The notes: a model not told the origin generated them from the sequence alone. DNA of 64,000 nt from Allodiplogaster sudhausi (GCA_945643635.1 CALZFC010000259.1:423501-487500); one strand, 5' to 3'; shown: positions 33,553 through 45,410, counted from the first letter of the stretch. A program made the numbers and translations.

Positions 33553-35352
33553 GCGCGAGCAGAACTTTTGCCCGATTTAGAATAAATTCTATTTTGCATT
33601 ATCTTATTATTAATCATCAAAATATCTCTAAATACCTACAAATATATCTCTAAAAGGAAAACCTGTGAAAAAACCCGGTAAAAAGACATAATATAAAAGA
33701 TCTCTTAAAGGTCTCTCCAAACTCATGAAACAATTCACTGAAATTTCACTGAGATCAAAATGAAAACTTCATTAACATTTGGCCAAAGTGGCGTCAGTTT
33801 TGTCAAGATTAATTGCACGGCAGGAGTCGTCTTGAACTGAAGCAGGCATCCTATGAGAGCGAAGACGGGAATGATGGGAAATGTGCTGGAAGACGTCTTT
33901 TATAATCTCCGAAAACCACATTTGCATGCTCCTATTCCCTTCGAGAAACTTCGATAGAGATCCAGAAAAGCACTTTCAACGTGATAACGACAGAAATCGG
34001 TGCAAATCGCCAAGTTCAAACGCAATTTACATCCTTTATTTTCTCCTCGAAACTTTTGAAATAGCACTTGTAAGTACTTATAACGTGAGATCAACAGGAA
34101 CAGGTAAAAATATTTAATTTGCATTAATCTTTTACATTCCAGAAACTTCGAATACTCCTTGAAAATGTACACTTTAATCGTAATAGGAATAGAAAGCGGT
34201 TGAAATCAGCCGCCGTAGTAAAGTGTCGCTTTTTGAGGGGTAATCCTGAGGTTGTTACCCATGAGGGTAAAACCATTACCACTCAGTTTCGCCGGGCATT
34301 ATCCTGAGGGTAATGTCAGCTGAAAGATGCTATCTTTTCCTTTCGTATATTCTTTGCTGCTGTCATCCATCCCTCAGTCATCCCTGCTCCATTCCTGCTT
34401 CATCTTCATTCTTCTGTCGCTCCTATTTGGGACCATTCCGATGCGGACTACAACTACACCTTGCTGCAGCACACTTTATATCCATCATTTTCTTATTGGA
34501 AATTCACCTACAGCAAAAACAGCTATTTGTAACAATAATGTTATCAAACAGTGAATGAGAAGCTAATGGATGGGTCTAAACAAGAGTGTACATGGAAATC
34601 AGCCTTACAAAAGAGAAAAGAAGAAAAGAGGAAGAAAAACAAAAACACAAAAGAAAAAATCTGCGTATAATACAGACTAAAATGAGCTATTTGTTTTCAT
34701 TAAGTTGAACATTATCCACGCCATCACTAACTACCAAGTTACAAGGAATATCCTATAATAAAGTCGCTTTCTAGCACAAGAACTAGTAACTGTGGCAAGG
34801 AACAAAAGACTCTGAGCTGCTGGCTCTTTCACTTTCAATGTGTTCCTGAATCCGCAAGCTTAACTTATACCAAAAGAAAAAATGGAGGGAGAGCAAACAC
34901 ACAGATCACATCCATTCCACAACACAACAGGAATTTCCAGCATAAATACGGAATCATGGTAGAATCAAGATTCGAGTATGCATTCCAGATGGCCGAGACG
35001 GTACCGAAGGGAATACAGTGGGGAATGGCGAAACAGATGTCGAATCCCTTGGCGCTGCAGTGAGAGTCGCGGCAGGATCAAGCGTCAGACCAACTGAAGA
35101 AGAATTTTGAATTACATATGAAAATCCACCGTATTCAAAGTAGAAAGGAGCATTCCCAACTTACAGTATTACAGTAACCCGTAAAATGGCCCTTAAAAAC
35201 GTAAAATGCGTCGAAAAATGAATAATTCAAATAAAAAGAACATTGCCGAGTTGATGAGTCTATTGATGATAGCTAACTAACGTGTGGTCACGTTCAAATA
35301 ACGAATGAATTAATGATTTTAAAAAAAGAAGAAGAAAGAACCACGAACCGTC

Positions 35353-35484
35353 CCTAGTGCACGAGCAATGTGGAGCTGGAGAGCTGGAGAGTGGAGCTGG
35401 AGAGCGGAACTTTAGAGGCGACGGGAGCATCTCGGCCGGTGGAGCAGCGCCGTCTTGCGCGGCTGCCGCTGAGTCCACTTCCAT
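35353..35484 (-). other. Coding-like segment inside the TIR element
   Basis: Open from an ATG at 35484: starts MEVDSAAAAQDGAAPPAEML and runs through a Ser/Pro-rich stretch to the neighbourhood of gacggttcgtgg, which could hold a donor. Not recognised. Could be a captured first exon; low-complexity composition limits confidence. Confidence 0.3.
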
Positions 35485-35734
35485 CTTAAGAGATAGAAAG
35501 AGGGAGAGAGAAAGAGAGATGCAACTATTAGGATTGATTACACATTCATCTAAAGATCTTCACCCGAGTTGGAAAACAAAACGACAAAAAAGAAAAAGGC
35601 CTAGATTGGTGTTAGATTGGCCTAAATTGGTGTCAGTTGTGGCGCTATTCTAAGAAAAAGACACATGACCAATCACAAACAAACTGCAAACAATCCCCCA
35701 ATATGTTTAAGGTTTTCATTTACGAAATAAGCAT

Positions 35735-35835
35735 AAGCAGAATAAGGGCCTTCTCCTCTTCGTTCAGCTCGGGCAGATTGGCTGGCGCAGTTTCTGCTGC
35801 AGCCGCGGCGGCCTCCTTCGTCTTGTCGTCACTCA
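35735..35835 (-). other. Second coding-like segment inside the TIR element
   Basis: Minus-strand frame reads SDDKTKEAAAAAAETAP followed by LPELNEEEKALILLM, an acidic/alanine-rich then amphipathic stretch typical of protein sequence. Not recognised. Possibly a captured host exon. Confidence 0.3.
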
Positions 35836-37164
35836 CGTGATGGCATATATAAAAACAATAAAGCATAGACTTAACTGTAAACGGCAATTAAAATAACATA
35901 CTCATAATGAAATTACATTACTATTACAATCCAAATGCTAATTTAGAGTGAATCTTTCATGGTTCATGACAGTACGCCGTTACTTTTACCACAAATACTA
36001 TATTCGTAATTTGGAGCTGGACGATGAAAGGTAAAACGGTTATGGAAATGCGCATTGGCATAACCATTTTACACATGAGGTTGATCTCGTCTCCAAGAAT
36101 TGCATGCTCTCTCGGCCTGTCCTCGTTACCCAAACATTACCCCACAGCCTTTTCCATGCCATTACCTATGAGGGTAAACAATGGTGGCATGCTAGACAGT
36201 ACGAGAGAGCACGCTCATGCTAGAGATTCAGACAGATTATCCTCATGGGTAACATCCTGAGGATTACCCCTCAAAAAGCGACACTTTACTACGGCGGCAG
36301 GGCAAAAATATTACGAAATAATAATTTAACAAAAAAGAACGGAAAAGCAAAAGGGAATTTTATTTGTTGTCCAAAAAGAATTAAATAAATTTTCTTTCGG
36401 AATCTCCTTCGCAACACATGGCCTCGAATGTTACTTATTTATTTATAATTTTCATTTTCCACAGCAGCTTCGTTTAAGCAATACAAAAAATCTGCTTGAA
36501 AACTAATACGAAATTAATGCTTCTGATTCAGGTTCTTTGATTCGTCAGAAATGTTTTAAGAAATGCACATTTTTCTTTGCCTCCAGAAACTTCCCCCCAT
36601 ATCAGAAACTGCATTTGACACGTGATAAGTTCAGACATCTGCATGAACATTTTAGTTTTTTTTTATTTCAGCTCTTTCTCTCTTTCTCTCCCACTTTCCA
36701 TCTATCTCTGCATCTCTCACAATCTCCTTCTCACAATCAGCCGGCAGTGCTGACAAGTGATGCAAAAACTACGAACTGGAAATATGTTCAATTTTATTCC
36801 GTTCTTCTTGGAACAATGGATAGAAAAAAAAGTGGGAAGGAAGCCAACCGAGGTCGCAGAAGATGAATGATGAAAATATGAAGAAAAAAAAGAAAAAAAT
36901 ATGCAAAGCAAAAGTTATAGGCAAAATTTGCTGAAGAAAATTTTCAGGCCAAATTTACTAAATAATAATTAGGTCATTACGAGGTTTCTGGGATGATTGC
37001 TGATAAACGAGAAGTTTTGACAGTAAGTCCAACTTCATTATGCGAAAAAATGGGTGCTTTGAAAGTGCATATTGGGCGGTTAAAAGCAATGGATTTGTTT
37101 ATTTTCTCGTCATCTTTTTGTTCTCCTCGAGGGATCTCCGGAAGAAATCTGCTGCTGAGGTAAC

Positions 37165-37395
37165 TTTCCCTTATCCTCCTTCTAACTCTCCATCTCATCT
37201 TCTCCCTCTCATCTGTTCCCTCTCACTTTCCCTCTCATCTGCTTCCTCTCAATTTCCCTGTCATCTCGTCTCTCTTAACTTTCCCCCTCTTATGCTCTCT
37301 CTCTCTCACTTTCCCTTCCCTTCTTCCCTTCTCATTTTCCGTCCCATTCTCCCCTTCTCGCTTTCCCTTCACCTTCTCCCTCTCACTTTGCCAAA
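37165..37395. repeat. CT-rich tract
   Basis: Degenerate pyrimidine repeat (units such as ccctctcatct). The rest of 36299-37724 shows no gene. Confidence 0.7.
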
Positions 37396-37724
37396 TTCTT
37401 ATTTTTTTGGCTAGTAGAAAATGTTTGGCTGAGCGGGAAAACATTTAAACTTTTCCTAAAAGTGTAAAGTTATGATGAGTGCAATTACTGGATATTTGCA
37501 AGGTTGTCAAATATCAATATATGTAGATAATTAATGCCGATATTCGTACCAAATTTTAACACTTATTTATTAAGTTAGTGACGAAAAAAATTCTGCCTCC
37601 GTCATTGAAAGGTGCAGAAAGAGGACATCATGTCAGAATTGTTGTTCAATTTCAATGTGATTTTAAAATTTTTTTATTAAAAATACGTCAACAATGGATA
37701 GCGGGAGTGGATGCGCGGTTCGGC

Positions 37725-38450
37725 CTACTCGAAGTCGTACGGGAACTCCTGGTGGTTGTTCAGCGCCAATCGGAGCATGGTGTAGATCTGACTGTAACTG
37801 GGCCGATCCATGAACTTGTACCCGTCCACGAGGCTGAATGTTCTTTTTTATGTTCAAGTTTAGCTTTCATTATTTAGATAATTATAATTAATTACAACAA
37901 ATTTTTTTTTTGCTTACCCCATGATTTGCTGGTACTCGGGTGGGCAGCCGGTGAAGAGTTCGGAGATGGCAGGAGGCTTGCGGCAGCGCTGCTTGTACTC
38001 GCCGACCTGCTTCTCCTCTCGCACGTTCTTCCACGGCAGGCTGCCGGTGGTGATCACAACCTGCGATTCAAGGGAATTATGCGATAATTCAAATTGAGAA
38101 ATTGGCGGGAAATTCAAACCAGCGTGTAGAGCCAACTCTCGCAGTCGTCCTTGCGGGATAGGTCCTTGCGCAGGTGGGTTGAGATTGGCGCGTAGGGCAC
38201 AGTGCCCAGGAACGGCGAGTAGCTTCGCGGGTGAAGCTTCACCTTCTTCCCGTCCAAGTACTTACGGCCCATGCCAAAGTCGAGAATGACGACCTGTGCA
38301 AATATGCTCACTGGAAACTGTTGCATTAAATGTTTTCTGTGATACTGTAACACTAAAATGCAGCAGCGATACTGTATTACTATAGAAGCGAGATTTCAAA
38401 GTTGACCTGGCGAACGTCCTCGAGGCGGACTGCGTAGTTGGACGTCTCGA
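37725..38450 (-). pseudogene. Casein kinase 1 / tau-tubulin-kinase-like kinase, C-terminal half only
   Basis: Four in-phase exons: 38407-about 38450 (TSNYAVRLEDVRQ), 38120-38293 (VVILDFGMGRKYLDG, GTVPYAPISTH), 37918-38060 (ITTGSLPWKNV, PPEYQQIM) and 37725-37833 (MDRPSYSQIYTML, ending PYDFE, TAG). This covers the region after the catalytic loop: the DFG metal-binding motif, the CK1-type activation segment and the C-lobe. Nematodes have large CK1/TTBK-like expansions, many sperm-specific. The glycine loop, VAIK lysine, HRD motif and most of the N-lobe are absent: the sequence stops being kinase-like at a 12 bp inverted repeat (38413-38424/38446-38457), and an in-frame stop lies just upstream. 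Truncated copy, or a break in the assembly. Confidence 0.8.
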
Positions 38451-38457
38451 GGACGTT
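38413..38457. repeat. 12 bp inverted repeat at the kinase break
   Basis: aacgtcctcgag (38413-38424) and ctcgaggacgtt (38446-38457) with a 21 nt loop that still codes for the kinase. Confidence 0.75.
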
Positions 38458-38564
38458 TTAAAAATCAAAAATTTCCCATTGCAGAGGGCAGATCGAGCCT
38501 TACAGATAGGCTGTCTTAAGCTATCATGCTTACGCTTCCAATAGAATGTACAAAGCGTGAGTAC

Positions 38565-38815
38565 AAACTTATTTGGCTTCTTCATCAGAAAACCACCGAG
38601 TCGATTGAATTCTCTCTATTTCTCTGCTTCTCCGTTTATACCGTGCAAATTATTTCTCTTTCAAATCAATTCAAGCTTTTACACCAATATCAATTTCCAT
38701 TTGCTGTATCAGGGAGAGCGAAGACAGGATGCTTGTTGAATCTAAAAGCATTTTTAAAAATAAATATACAAAATTCAGGTCGAAAACGACGGAATTGCAA
38801 TTTATGAGGCTTTTT
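38565..38815 (+). repeat. Dispersed repeat, copy 1 (about 245 bp)
   Basis: From tttggcttcttcatcagaaa through gaattgcaatttatg. Counterpart at 57280-57515 in the same orientation. No stable ORF. Confidence 0.8.
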
Positions 38816-40091
38816 CGGCGATGAGAATGAGAATCTGGAAAAAGATAAGAATCTGGGAAAAAGTGAGAATATGAAGAGAAAGAGAAAGAAATCCTATATG
38901 TAAATCGGACATAAAGTAATGCAAAAAAAGATCATGCAATCTGCTTGAATAGTTCCAGAAATACGGCTTCGGCTGCCAAGATAACACAGAACTATTGACC
39001 ACATCTGGTATACATTCTTGCGAGGTATGCAAACCACTTGTTCACGATGTAGGTGCAAAATCTCATCATGGTGCAAAATCTCTCTTTTTTAATGTAAATA
39101 GGTAAGTTATTATTATACATATTTGAATGCTTTTTGGGCCTGTTTATTTATTATAATAAATTGTATTAGAAATTAATAGATATAAATAATATCCTCTTTT
39201 TGAAGGAAAGTTTTATTTAGAGAAAATCAAATTTAAAAGATTAACAAAGTGAGTCGATCCTATTTTTACCTATGCTTGTTAGGACGATGGTGAAACCACC
39301 TGACCTGGGGCTAATTGTTAGTAGTAAAATATAAGTTATATAATATGTACATACGTTTGACGTAATAAAAAGTAGAAAATATTGTTTAAAAAAAATCCCG
39401 TATTCCAACTTGGCTGCAATGATGCCGTCTGCTGATTCATACTTGATATTTACGTCATAATCTCATCAAAGTCCGCAAAAATGTTATCGATTGAAGAAGA
39501 TATTTTCGAGTAATTTGCTGTAGAGGCGCCCTTAAAAATATTCTTCTAGTTTGTACATTGTTATATTATTAGAATAGCATTCCGATACTTATTATCTTTA
39601 AAACGAAACAATCTGTGCAGACAAATGATGTCAGTCGATTTAATTTTGAGAGTTTTTTTTTCTCTTTTTTTTCCTTCTCTGTGTTTATTTTCCTATTTTA
39701 TTTCCGTGGACGACGTTTTCGATATTCCAATATTTTTTTGCTAATTTTTCTAATAAACAGCTTATACAAATGTTAACATGACATTAGGAATAACATAAAA
39801 AACCAAAAAGCCAAATCTGAACGAAAGCATTGAGCACCGGCTTTCGTGATAATGGCGCAGAGAAGGCTGGAAATGATGGCGAGGCCCTCTGTTTCGACTG
39901 TGAGAATGGGAATCGGGAATAAAATTCTAAATGTAAATCATACATTAATCCTTGCATCATCCAATTTGTTTAGTTCTTTAAAAAATGCATGCGGACAAGG
40001 TAACATGGAATTGCTAACCAAACCAGATATACATTCTTACTAGGAAAGCAAACCACCAGTTGCGCTGAAATACATAATATTCAGCTATTTC

Positions 40092-40207
40092 ATCAAAAAT
40101 TTTCTAGCCTTTCGCGCGTATCATGGAGCAAAATGTATCGTTTAAGTGGATGAATAAACGATATATTTTGCTCCATGATACGCGCGAAAGGCTAGAAAAT
40201 TTTTGAT
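40092..40207. repeat. Palindrome, 53 bp arms with 10 nt loop
   Basis: 40092-40144 pairs with 40155-40207 with one mismatch. The left arm is the normal sequence of the local repeat unit (cgcgcgtatcatggagcaaa); the right arm is its fold-back. Confidence 0.95.
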
Positions 40208-40241
40208 TTGGGCCGGCCGGGCCGGCCACTTTACACCTCTG
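40208..40241 (-). mobile_element. Orphan hAT-type terminus
   Basis: Reverse complement begins CAGAGGTGTAAAGTGGCCGG, like the GC-rich MITE at 40665-41094. No partner terminus is found upstream; it directly abuts the palindrome. Confidence 0.45.
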
Positions 40242-40664
40242 GGCGCGACAAACTTCTCATCAAAGTCCGGAAAAGTATTATCGATTGAAGAAGGCGTGTG
40301 ATGTCAGTCAATTTTCTTTTGAGTGCTTTTCAGTTTTTTCCTTCTGTGTGTTTATTTTTCTATTTTGTTTCGGGACAGCGCTTTGCTTATGCAAATGTTA
40401 ACATTAGGAATAATAAAAAAAAACGAAAAAGAAAAACCTGGACGAAAGCGCCGAGCATGTGCTCTCGCGAGAATGTAGGAGAGAAGGCGGGAAATGATGG
40501 CGTGTCTCTCTGTTTCAGTGGGGAGAATGAGAATCTGAAAAAAATTAGAATCGGGAAAAAGAAATCCTAAATGTAAATCATACATAAATTCTGGCATCAC
40601 CCAATTTGTTCTGTTCTTTAAGCATACAATGCCTTCATCGCAACATGGAATTGCTAACCCCACC

Positions 40665-41094
40665 CAGAGGTGCACGCGGGCCCAAATTTTTTGGGCCGGC
40701 CAAAATCTCGGCCCTTCCCGGCCCGCCGTTTTAGGGCCCTGGAATTTTGGGCCCGGGCCGGCCCGCTCCGGCCCGATTTTAAAATCCGTCTGATTTCAAT
40801 TTCTAATTCGTAATTTTCTTAGCGAAAATTTTTTCTTTTAGCTTGCCGTTCACAAGGCTTCTCATTTACTTCATTCTGAACAGGAATACAACCCCCGAGC
40901 TACAATATTATGTATGAGCAATATGAATTCGCTCTGTCATAAGCATGTTCGTTTGCAAATTTTTGAAAATCGTGCCCATTCGGGCTCAGGGCCGGGCCCA
41001 AGGTTGGGCCCGGCCCGGCCCGGCCCTACAGGGAGGGCCCTAGCTTGGGCCCGGCCCGGGCCGGCCCGGGCCGGCCAGGCCGCGTGCAGCTCTG
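40665..41094. mobile_element. GC-rich hAT-type MITE with 8 bp target duplication
   Basis: Termini CAGAGGTGCACGCGGGCC and its near-inverse. Flanked by the 8 bp accccacc at 40657-40664 and 41095-41102. GGCCCGGGCCGG-type palindromic runs lie inside both ends around an AT-rich centre. 430 bp, non-coding. 8 bp duplications and CAG-AGGTG ends fit the hAT superfamily. A paralogous repeat near 40020 shows the uninterrupted target. Confidence 0.85.
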
Positions 41095-41567
41095 ACCCCA
41101 CCACATATAAATTCTTACTAGGAATGCGAACCACCTGTTGCGCTGATACAATATTCTGTTATTTCGTTTAAAGGAGGTATCCGACGAAAAATTAATGTCT
41201 CGTAATATCTGTTTCCCAGGTCAGAAATGGCCTAAAAGATCGATTAGAAGTGGTCCCGTTCTCTGAAAGTAAGTATTATTGTTGATATAAAGCATTTACG
41301 TCCGGAATACGGTAGATTTTCTCTCTGATCTTGTGATCTTTGAACTCCGAGTTCACTCACAAGCGAAAGCGAGACAGAGATTCGCACCTCACTGGCCTGG
41401 TCAAAGGAGTGCAAAGAACGACCAAATCGGTGCCAATCAATCTGACACTCTGGAGAAAAGACACACGATCACACACATTTGATATAACAATGGTTTTTGC
41501 TGAGTAACCGTTTTCATTCTTCAAATCCAAATATGTACATACATTCATTGCATTTCATGCTTTTCCG

Positions 41568-42078
41568 ATGGATAACACCGTTCATCCGTCGCAATTTGAT
41601 CCGACCGTCGAACAAGTGCAGCGAACTCGTGAGCGTGTTCGCGTTCGTCTACTGGAGAATCAGCGGGCGTCGAAGATCGTCGCGGCCAACACGCCATCAG
41701 AGATACTCCGATGCAGATGCGGTCGCTGCGGAGTCGTCTCGGAATACAGCAGTTCCTATTGCTGCCAGACGGCGCTGTTACATCCCGAGAAGCTGCTCCG
41801 CACAGGAAGGGAAGTCAGTGACTTCCTGGCTGGGCTTGTCGGTGACGAAGTCGTCGACTGTGTCACTTCGTGCAACCGCTTCAAATCGCAGTTTCTGGAT
41901 GACAATAGCGCTCGCATCGCGGCGCGGCTCTACGAACTCTACGAAGACAGTACGACGCCGATCAGAGACACGCCAAGCAACAAGTAAGTAAACAACGAAG
42001 AGAAACTATTACAGAGAGAGAGAGAGAGTGAGAGGTAGAGAGTGAGAGGGGAAATAGAGAAGAAAGAGAGAGAAGGAA

Positions 42079-42115
<37 letters not shown>

Positions 42116-42478
42116 GAGAGAAATAGAGAGAGAGACAAAGGAGAGAGAGAGAGAGAGAGAGAGAGGAAAGAGAGAAGAAATAGAGAGAGAGAGACAAAGG
42201 AGAGAGAGAGAGAGAGAGAGAGCAAGAAAGAGGCGATAGCCAGAAGTGAAATGGAGAGGAAGAAAGATATAGACAACCAAAGTAAGCTAAGTGCTATGTA
42301 AAAAATCTTCAGATCTATGCGATACGGCATGTACAGATATCTTGCCACGGAAATTTGGAATAGAGCGGGCAGGAGCAACAGGATTGAGTTCCCTTCTTGC
42401 ATCGTGACCGCCATTCGCGAAAAGTGGCCAGAATCAGACGGTATCTACACCGGCTTTTTTGAAGTTGATGTTGAATAA
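41568..42478 (+). CDS. Cys-rich P2X7-cytosolic-domain-like protein of the Kolobok element
   Basis: Exon 41568-41980 joins exon 42313-42478 in phase (stop TAA), giving about 193 residues. It has a dense Cys cluster (CRCGRCGVVS at residues 49-58, YCCQ at 64-67, then VTSCNRFKSQFLDD), followed across the intron by MRYGMYRYLATEIWNR, NRIEFPSCIVTAIRE and FP/WPESDGIYTGF. This order resembles the zinc-binding P2X purinoceptor 7-like cytoplasmic domain found in many invertebrate transposon proteins. Probably nuclear, with a DNA- or protein-binding role in transposition; no catalytic residues. The intron holds a long (GA)n repeat. It is upstream of, and separate from, the transposase gene. Exon 1 could also start at an earlier Met, but this ATG gives the usual N-terminus. 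Confidence 0.7.
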
Positions 42479-42628
42479 TTTGGCGATAAACACGTACCTG
42501 CTGTTTCCCATGCTCCAATCTAACGAAGTGTGAAGCAAATTGCGGTCAACTTGTGCCCTTCGGCAAGTAATTTCCCGCCAAGAAAGTGATATGTGGGATG
42601 ACATTATAGGATAAGGTCAGTGTCAGCC

Positions 42629-45410
42629 ATGGTTCGTTTCTTCTGTTGCGTAGTATGCGCACGGAATAGAATAGAATATGAAATGGCTAGGTTCACTATA
42701 ATTCCCCTGAAGAGACGACTATGGATTCGCGAGATCTGCCAAGGAAACCCCTCCCAGGAGCCTCTGCTCTCCCATAATCTTTCCCTCTACCTGGATCCAT
42801 ATCTCTGCCACGTTCACTTCAACAGCAGCAACTTCCAACGAACTGTAAATGGACGTCTAGTTCTCGTCGGTTCGGCTATGCCTTTACCCTGCGAAGTCAT
42901 AACAATCCAGATAAGTCATCATTTTTATACATACAATTTTATAGTCATCATTTAAATACATATACAAACACCAGCATCGGGTTTACCGTGAGCGTACCGT
43001 GCTGGCGTGCCAAAGGGACACATAAAAACTACATAAAAAAGGACAGAAAACTTTAGGGACCGTCTGGCTCTCGAAGTAGGGCAGGCAGCGATAGCCAGCT
43101 TCTTCTCACGGCCGGGACGTCACCGACACCTCCCCGAATCCTTCCAACACCAGCTCGGCTACGACATCTCCTCACAGCTCCGTCTCCGCTCGCGCGCCCT
43201 TCCCGACCGATTCCTGCAATGCCGAGACTATCGAATGAGAGTGCTCCACCAGGGCGATTAGTTAGCAGTAAATCAACTATGCTTGCCCTGGCCTCTCCAA
43301 CTCAGCCACCCACTCTGACTCCCATATACAAAGGGGAATCTAGCGAACAAGTGACGGAGGTAAGTAATAAGGAGTAAAATGTAAACTGAATGAAAACTAT
43401 TTCATCTTTAGGATGAATGCGAGTGCGAATCGGATGACGTCTTCACACAGGAAACAAGCACCTGCTGCATCCAGTCTCCTGCAAAATGCGGTATTGTAGA
43501 CCTCGAACTGCTAGCAGATCTTTTTCGGGACTGTATAAAATGCGCCAAGGAGGACGTTTGTGATGTTAGTTTTCTTTAGAATCTAAAGAAATTTTAGAAT
43601 TTTACTTTAAAAAAATAAAAATATTTTTTTTAGACCATTTCTGCGCTGTTTTGAAGGTTGTTATAAAAACGGAGGGAGCAGTAATACAAGTGGAATCGAC
43701 ATGTCGAATCAACCGAGACCACCAACGGAAATGGGCAAGCAGCCGCAAAGTCCCAACTTCTGGAGGTTCACCCAAGGAGAAGCTATATGCTGTCTCACTC
43801 GACATAGTAGGCGCAGTGCTATCAACGTCTCATGGATACGGGGTACTATCGTGTACTACTAAATATGACGTGTAAAGGAATTTTTTTAGGCACTTGCTCC
43901 TACCATGAATGCATTGGGGGTTGCGATGATGTCGAAATCATCATTCTACGACATCCGCAATTATTACTATATTCAAGCCATCGACAACGTCTTCGAGCGA
44001 GACCATAAGTTTTGGACCTACTTTCTGACAAGATCAAGGTTTGGACACTAATTGAAAAAGTGCAAATTATTATAGAATTATCATAATAACTATCAGGGTG
44101 ATCCTATTCATATATGTGGGGATGGGGCCTACGACAGTAGGGGATACTGCGCCCTTATCTGTCGCTACGAACTAATGGCTCTACCGTACAACACAGTAGT
44201 CCAGTACAGCGTCACTGACAGAAGCGAAGCAGGTAATGATTAAATATAAAAATAAAGAAGAATCAGAATGGTAATCTGATTCAAGCATCCTCTCCTGCGA
44301 TGGAGCCGCTGGGTCTTCAGAAGGCACTTGACGTCTTGCTTGGAGAGCTTGGAGGAGCGGGAACGAATCCAGTTGCCACCATCACGACGGACCGAAGTCG
44401 ATCCGTGGCCGCTCTTCTTCGTCCCTACAATATCAAGCACATGAATGATTTGTGGCATATTGTCCGAAATCACACAAAAACCATTCTTGAGGTTCGCTAT
44501 ATTCAAAAAGAAAAAAAAAATTTTGTTTGTTTGAGATGTCTAAGAAGAGGAAATACGATGGTCTTCGTGACTGGGCAAGAAGCTTGATCAACCATGTCTA
44601 CTACTCGATAACCACGTCAGGGGGAGATGGTGAACTAGCACGACAGAAATACCTCGCAACACTGAATCACTTGGATGGAATACATCAGTGGCCGAAGGTA
44701 TAAAATTTAGACTAAGCGAAGGAATAAACAAAGATTTAGAGCGCTCGCTTCCCAACATTCACGAGCTGCACGCATGGCCCACTCCCACAAGAGGATAAAA
44801 AGCTTCCCAAAGTTGCAAGAGAATGGGTCGAAGAGTATTTCGAAGGACAAGCCGATGACATTGCTCGGACTTCACCATTTTTGACCACATCGCAGGTAAG
44901 CTTGCTTACAAAATAAGCCTAATGAATGAGAGCTAGTTTAGGTGGAATCTTTCCATGGATTCTGTGCCCGATTCTGCCCAAAGGATCACTATTTTACGAA
45001 AGAAGGCACAAATCTTCGAATGAAGATTGCGATCATTGCATGGAATGGCAGAAAGCGCGAATTTGTCGATGGGCAAATTAATCAAGTCGGAACAAACGGG
45101 TATATAACAAGACGAGGAAGATGTACAGGGACCAAATCGTCTACAGCCCGGCTTCTTACAACTATAGGTATGAAACTTTGTAAAACAATTAGCAATATAA
45201 CAACCACTTCAATGGAGGCAGGAGATAATAGCCGAAGCTCACCTCATTCGCCAATCAATGGCACATGCCCCTTCTCGGAAGGAATGCGCTGACGGTAATG
45301 AAGATGAGAGCGACGCCGAGTTGGGGCCAGCTGATGACTTCTCACAGCTTCTCGACAACGAGGACGAGGACCCTGATGAAGATGACGAAGTTTACAGCGA
45401 AGAGTTTTAG
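42629..45410 (+). pseudogene. THAP-DDE transposase of the Kolobok element, apparently frameshifted
   Basis: Exons 42629-42844, 43057-43359, 43412-43564, 43657-43842, 43890-44038, 44097-44232, 44286-44491, 44536-44697, 44740-44895, 44942-about 45166 and about 45219-45410. Residues 6-64 form a THAP zinc finger: C-x2-C, Pro26, Trp32, then C-x2-H in LCHVHF, with 49 residues between the pairs. Then come LFRDCIKCAKED, IQVESTC, GDGAYDSRGY (first Asp), ATITTDRS (second Asp), MNDLWHIVRNH, LNHLDGIHQWPK and VESFHGFCARFCPK (likely catalytic Glu), ending in an acidic tail, TAG at 45408. Two apparent breaks: the junction 44038/44097 is one base out of phase just before the first catalytic Asp, and a TA-repeat near 45095 shifts the frame away from KMYRDQIVYS. 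Otherwise all junctions fit. Confidence 0.8.

Larger units (their letters stand above)
34209..36298. mobile_element. DNA transposon with 52 bp TIRs (2090 bp)
   Basis: 34209-34260 and 36247-36298 are inverted copies, 50 of 52 matching, beginning GCCGCCGTAGTAAAGTGTCG. Subterminal gagggtaa words repeat inward on both sides. I see no transposase and no clear target duplication. The interior carries GC-rich coding-like stretches unlike its AT-rich surroundings. Non-autonomous. Confidence 0.8.
38820..40660. repeat. Degenerate duplicates of AGFG-intron sequence
   Basis: Several units share ggcgggaaatgatggcg, atcatggtgcaaaat and gcaaaccacctgt with 61380-62330. AGFG exon remnants occur at about 39420-39545 and 40250-40300 (atgttatcgattgaagaag and tagaggcgccct, as in 61047-61188). 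In the AGFG gene the unit sits in the intron next to this exon, so the block was copied from that locus or both derive from an old repeat. Confidence 0.7.

Noticed and set aside
40680..41090. CpG island or bacterial insert because of extreme GC
   Set aside because: Explained by a MITE with TIRs and an 8 bp target duplication.
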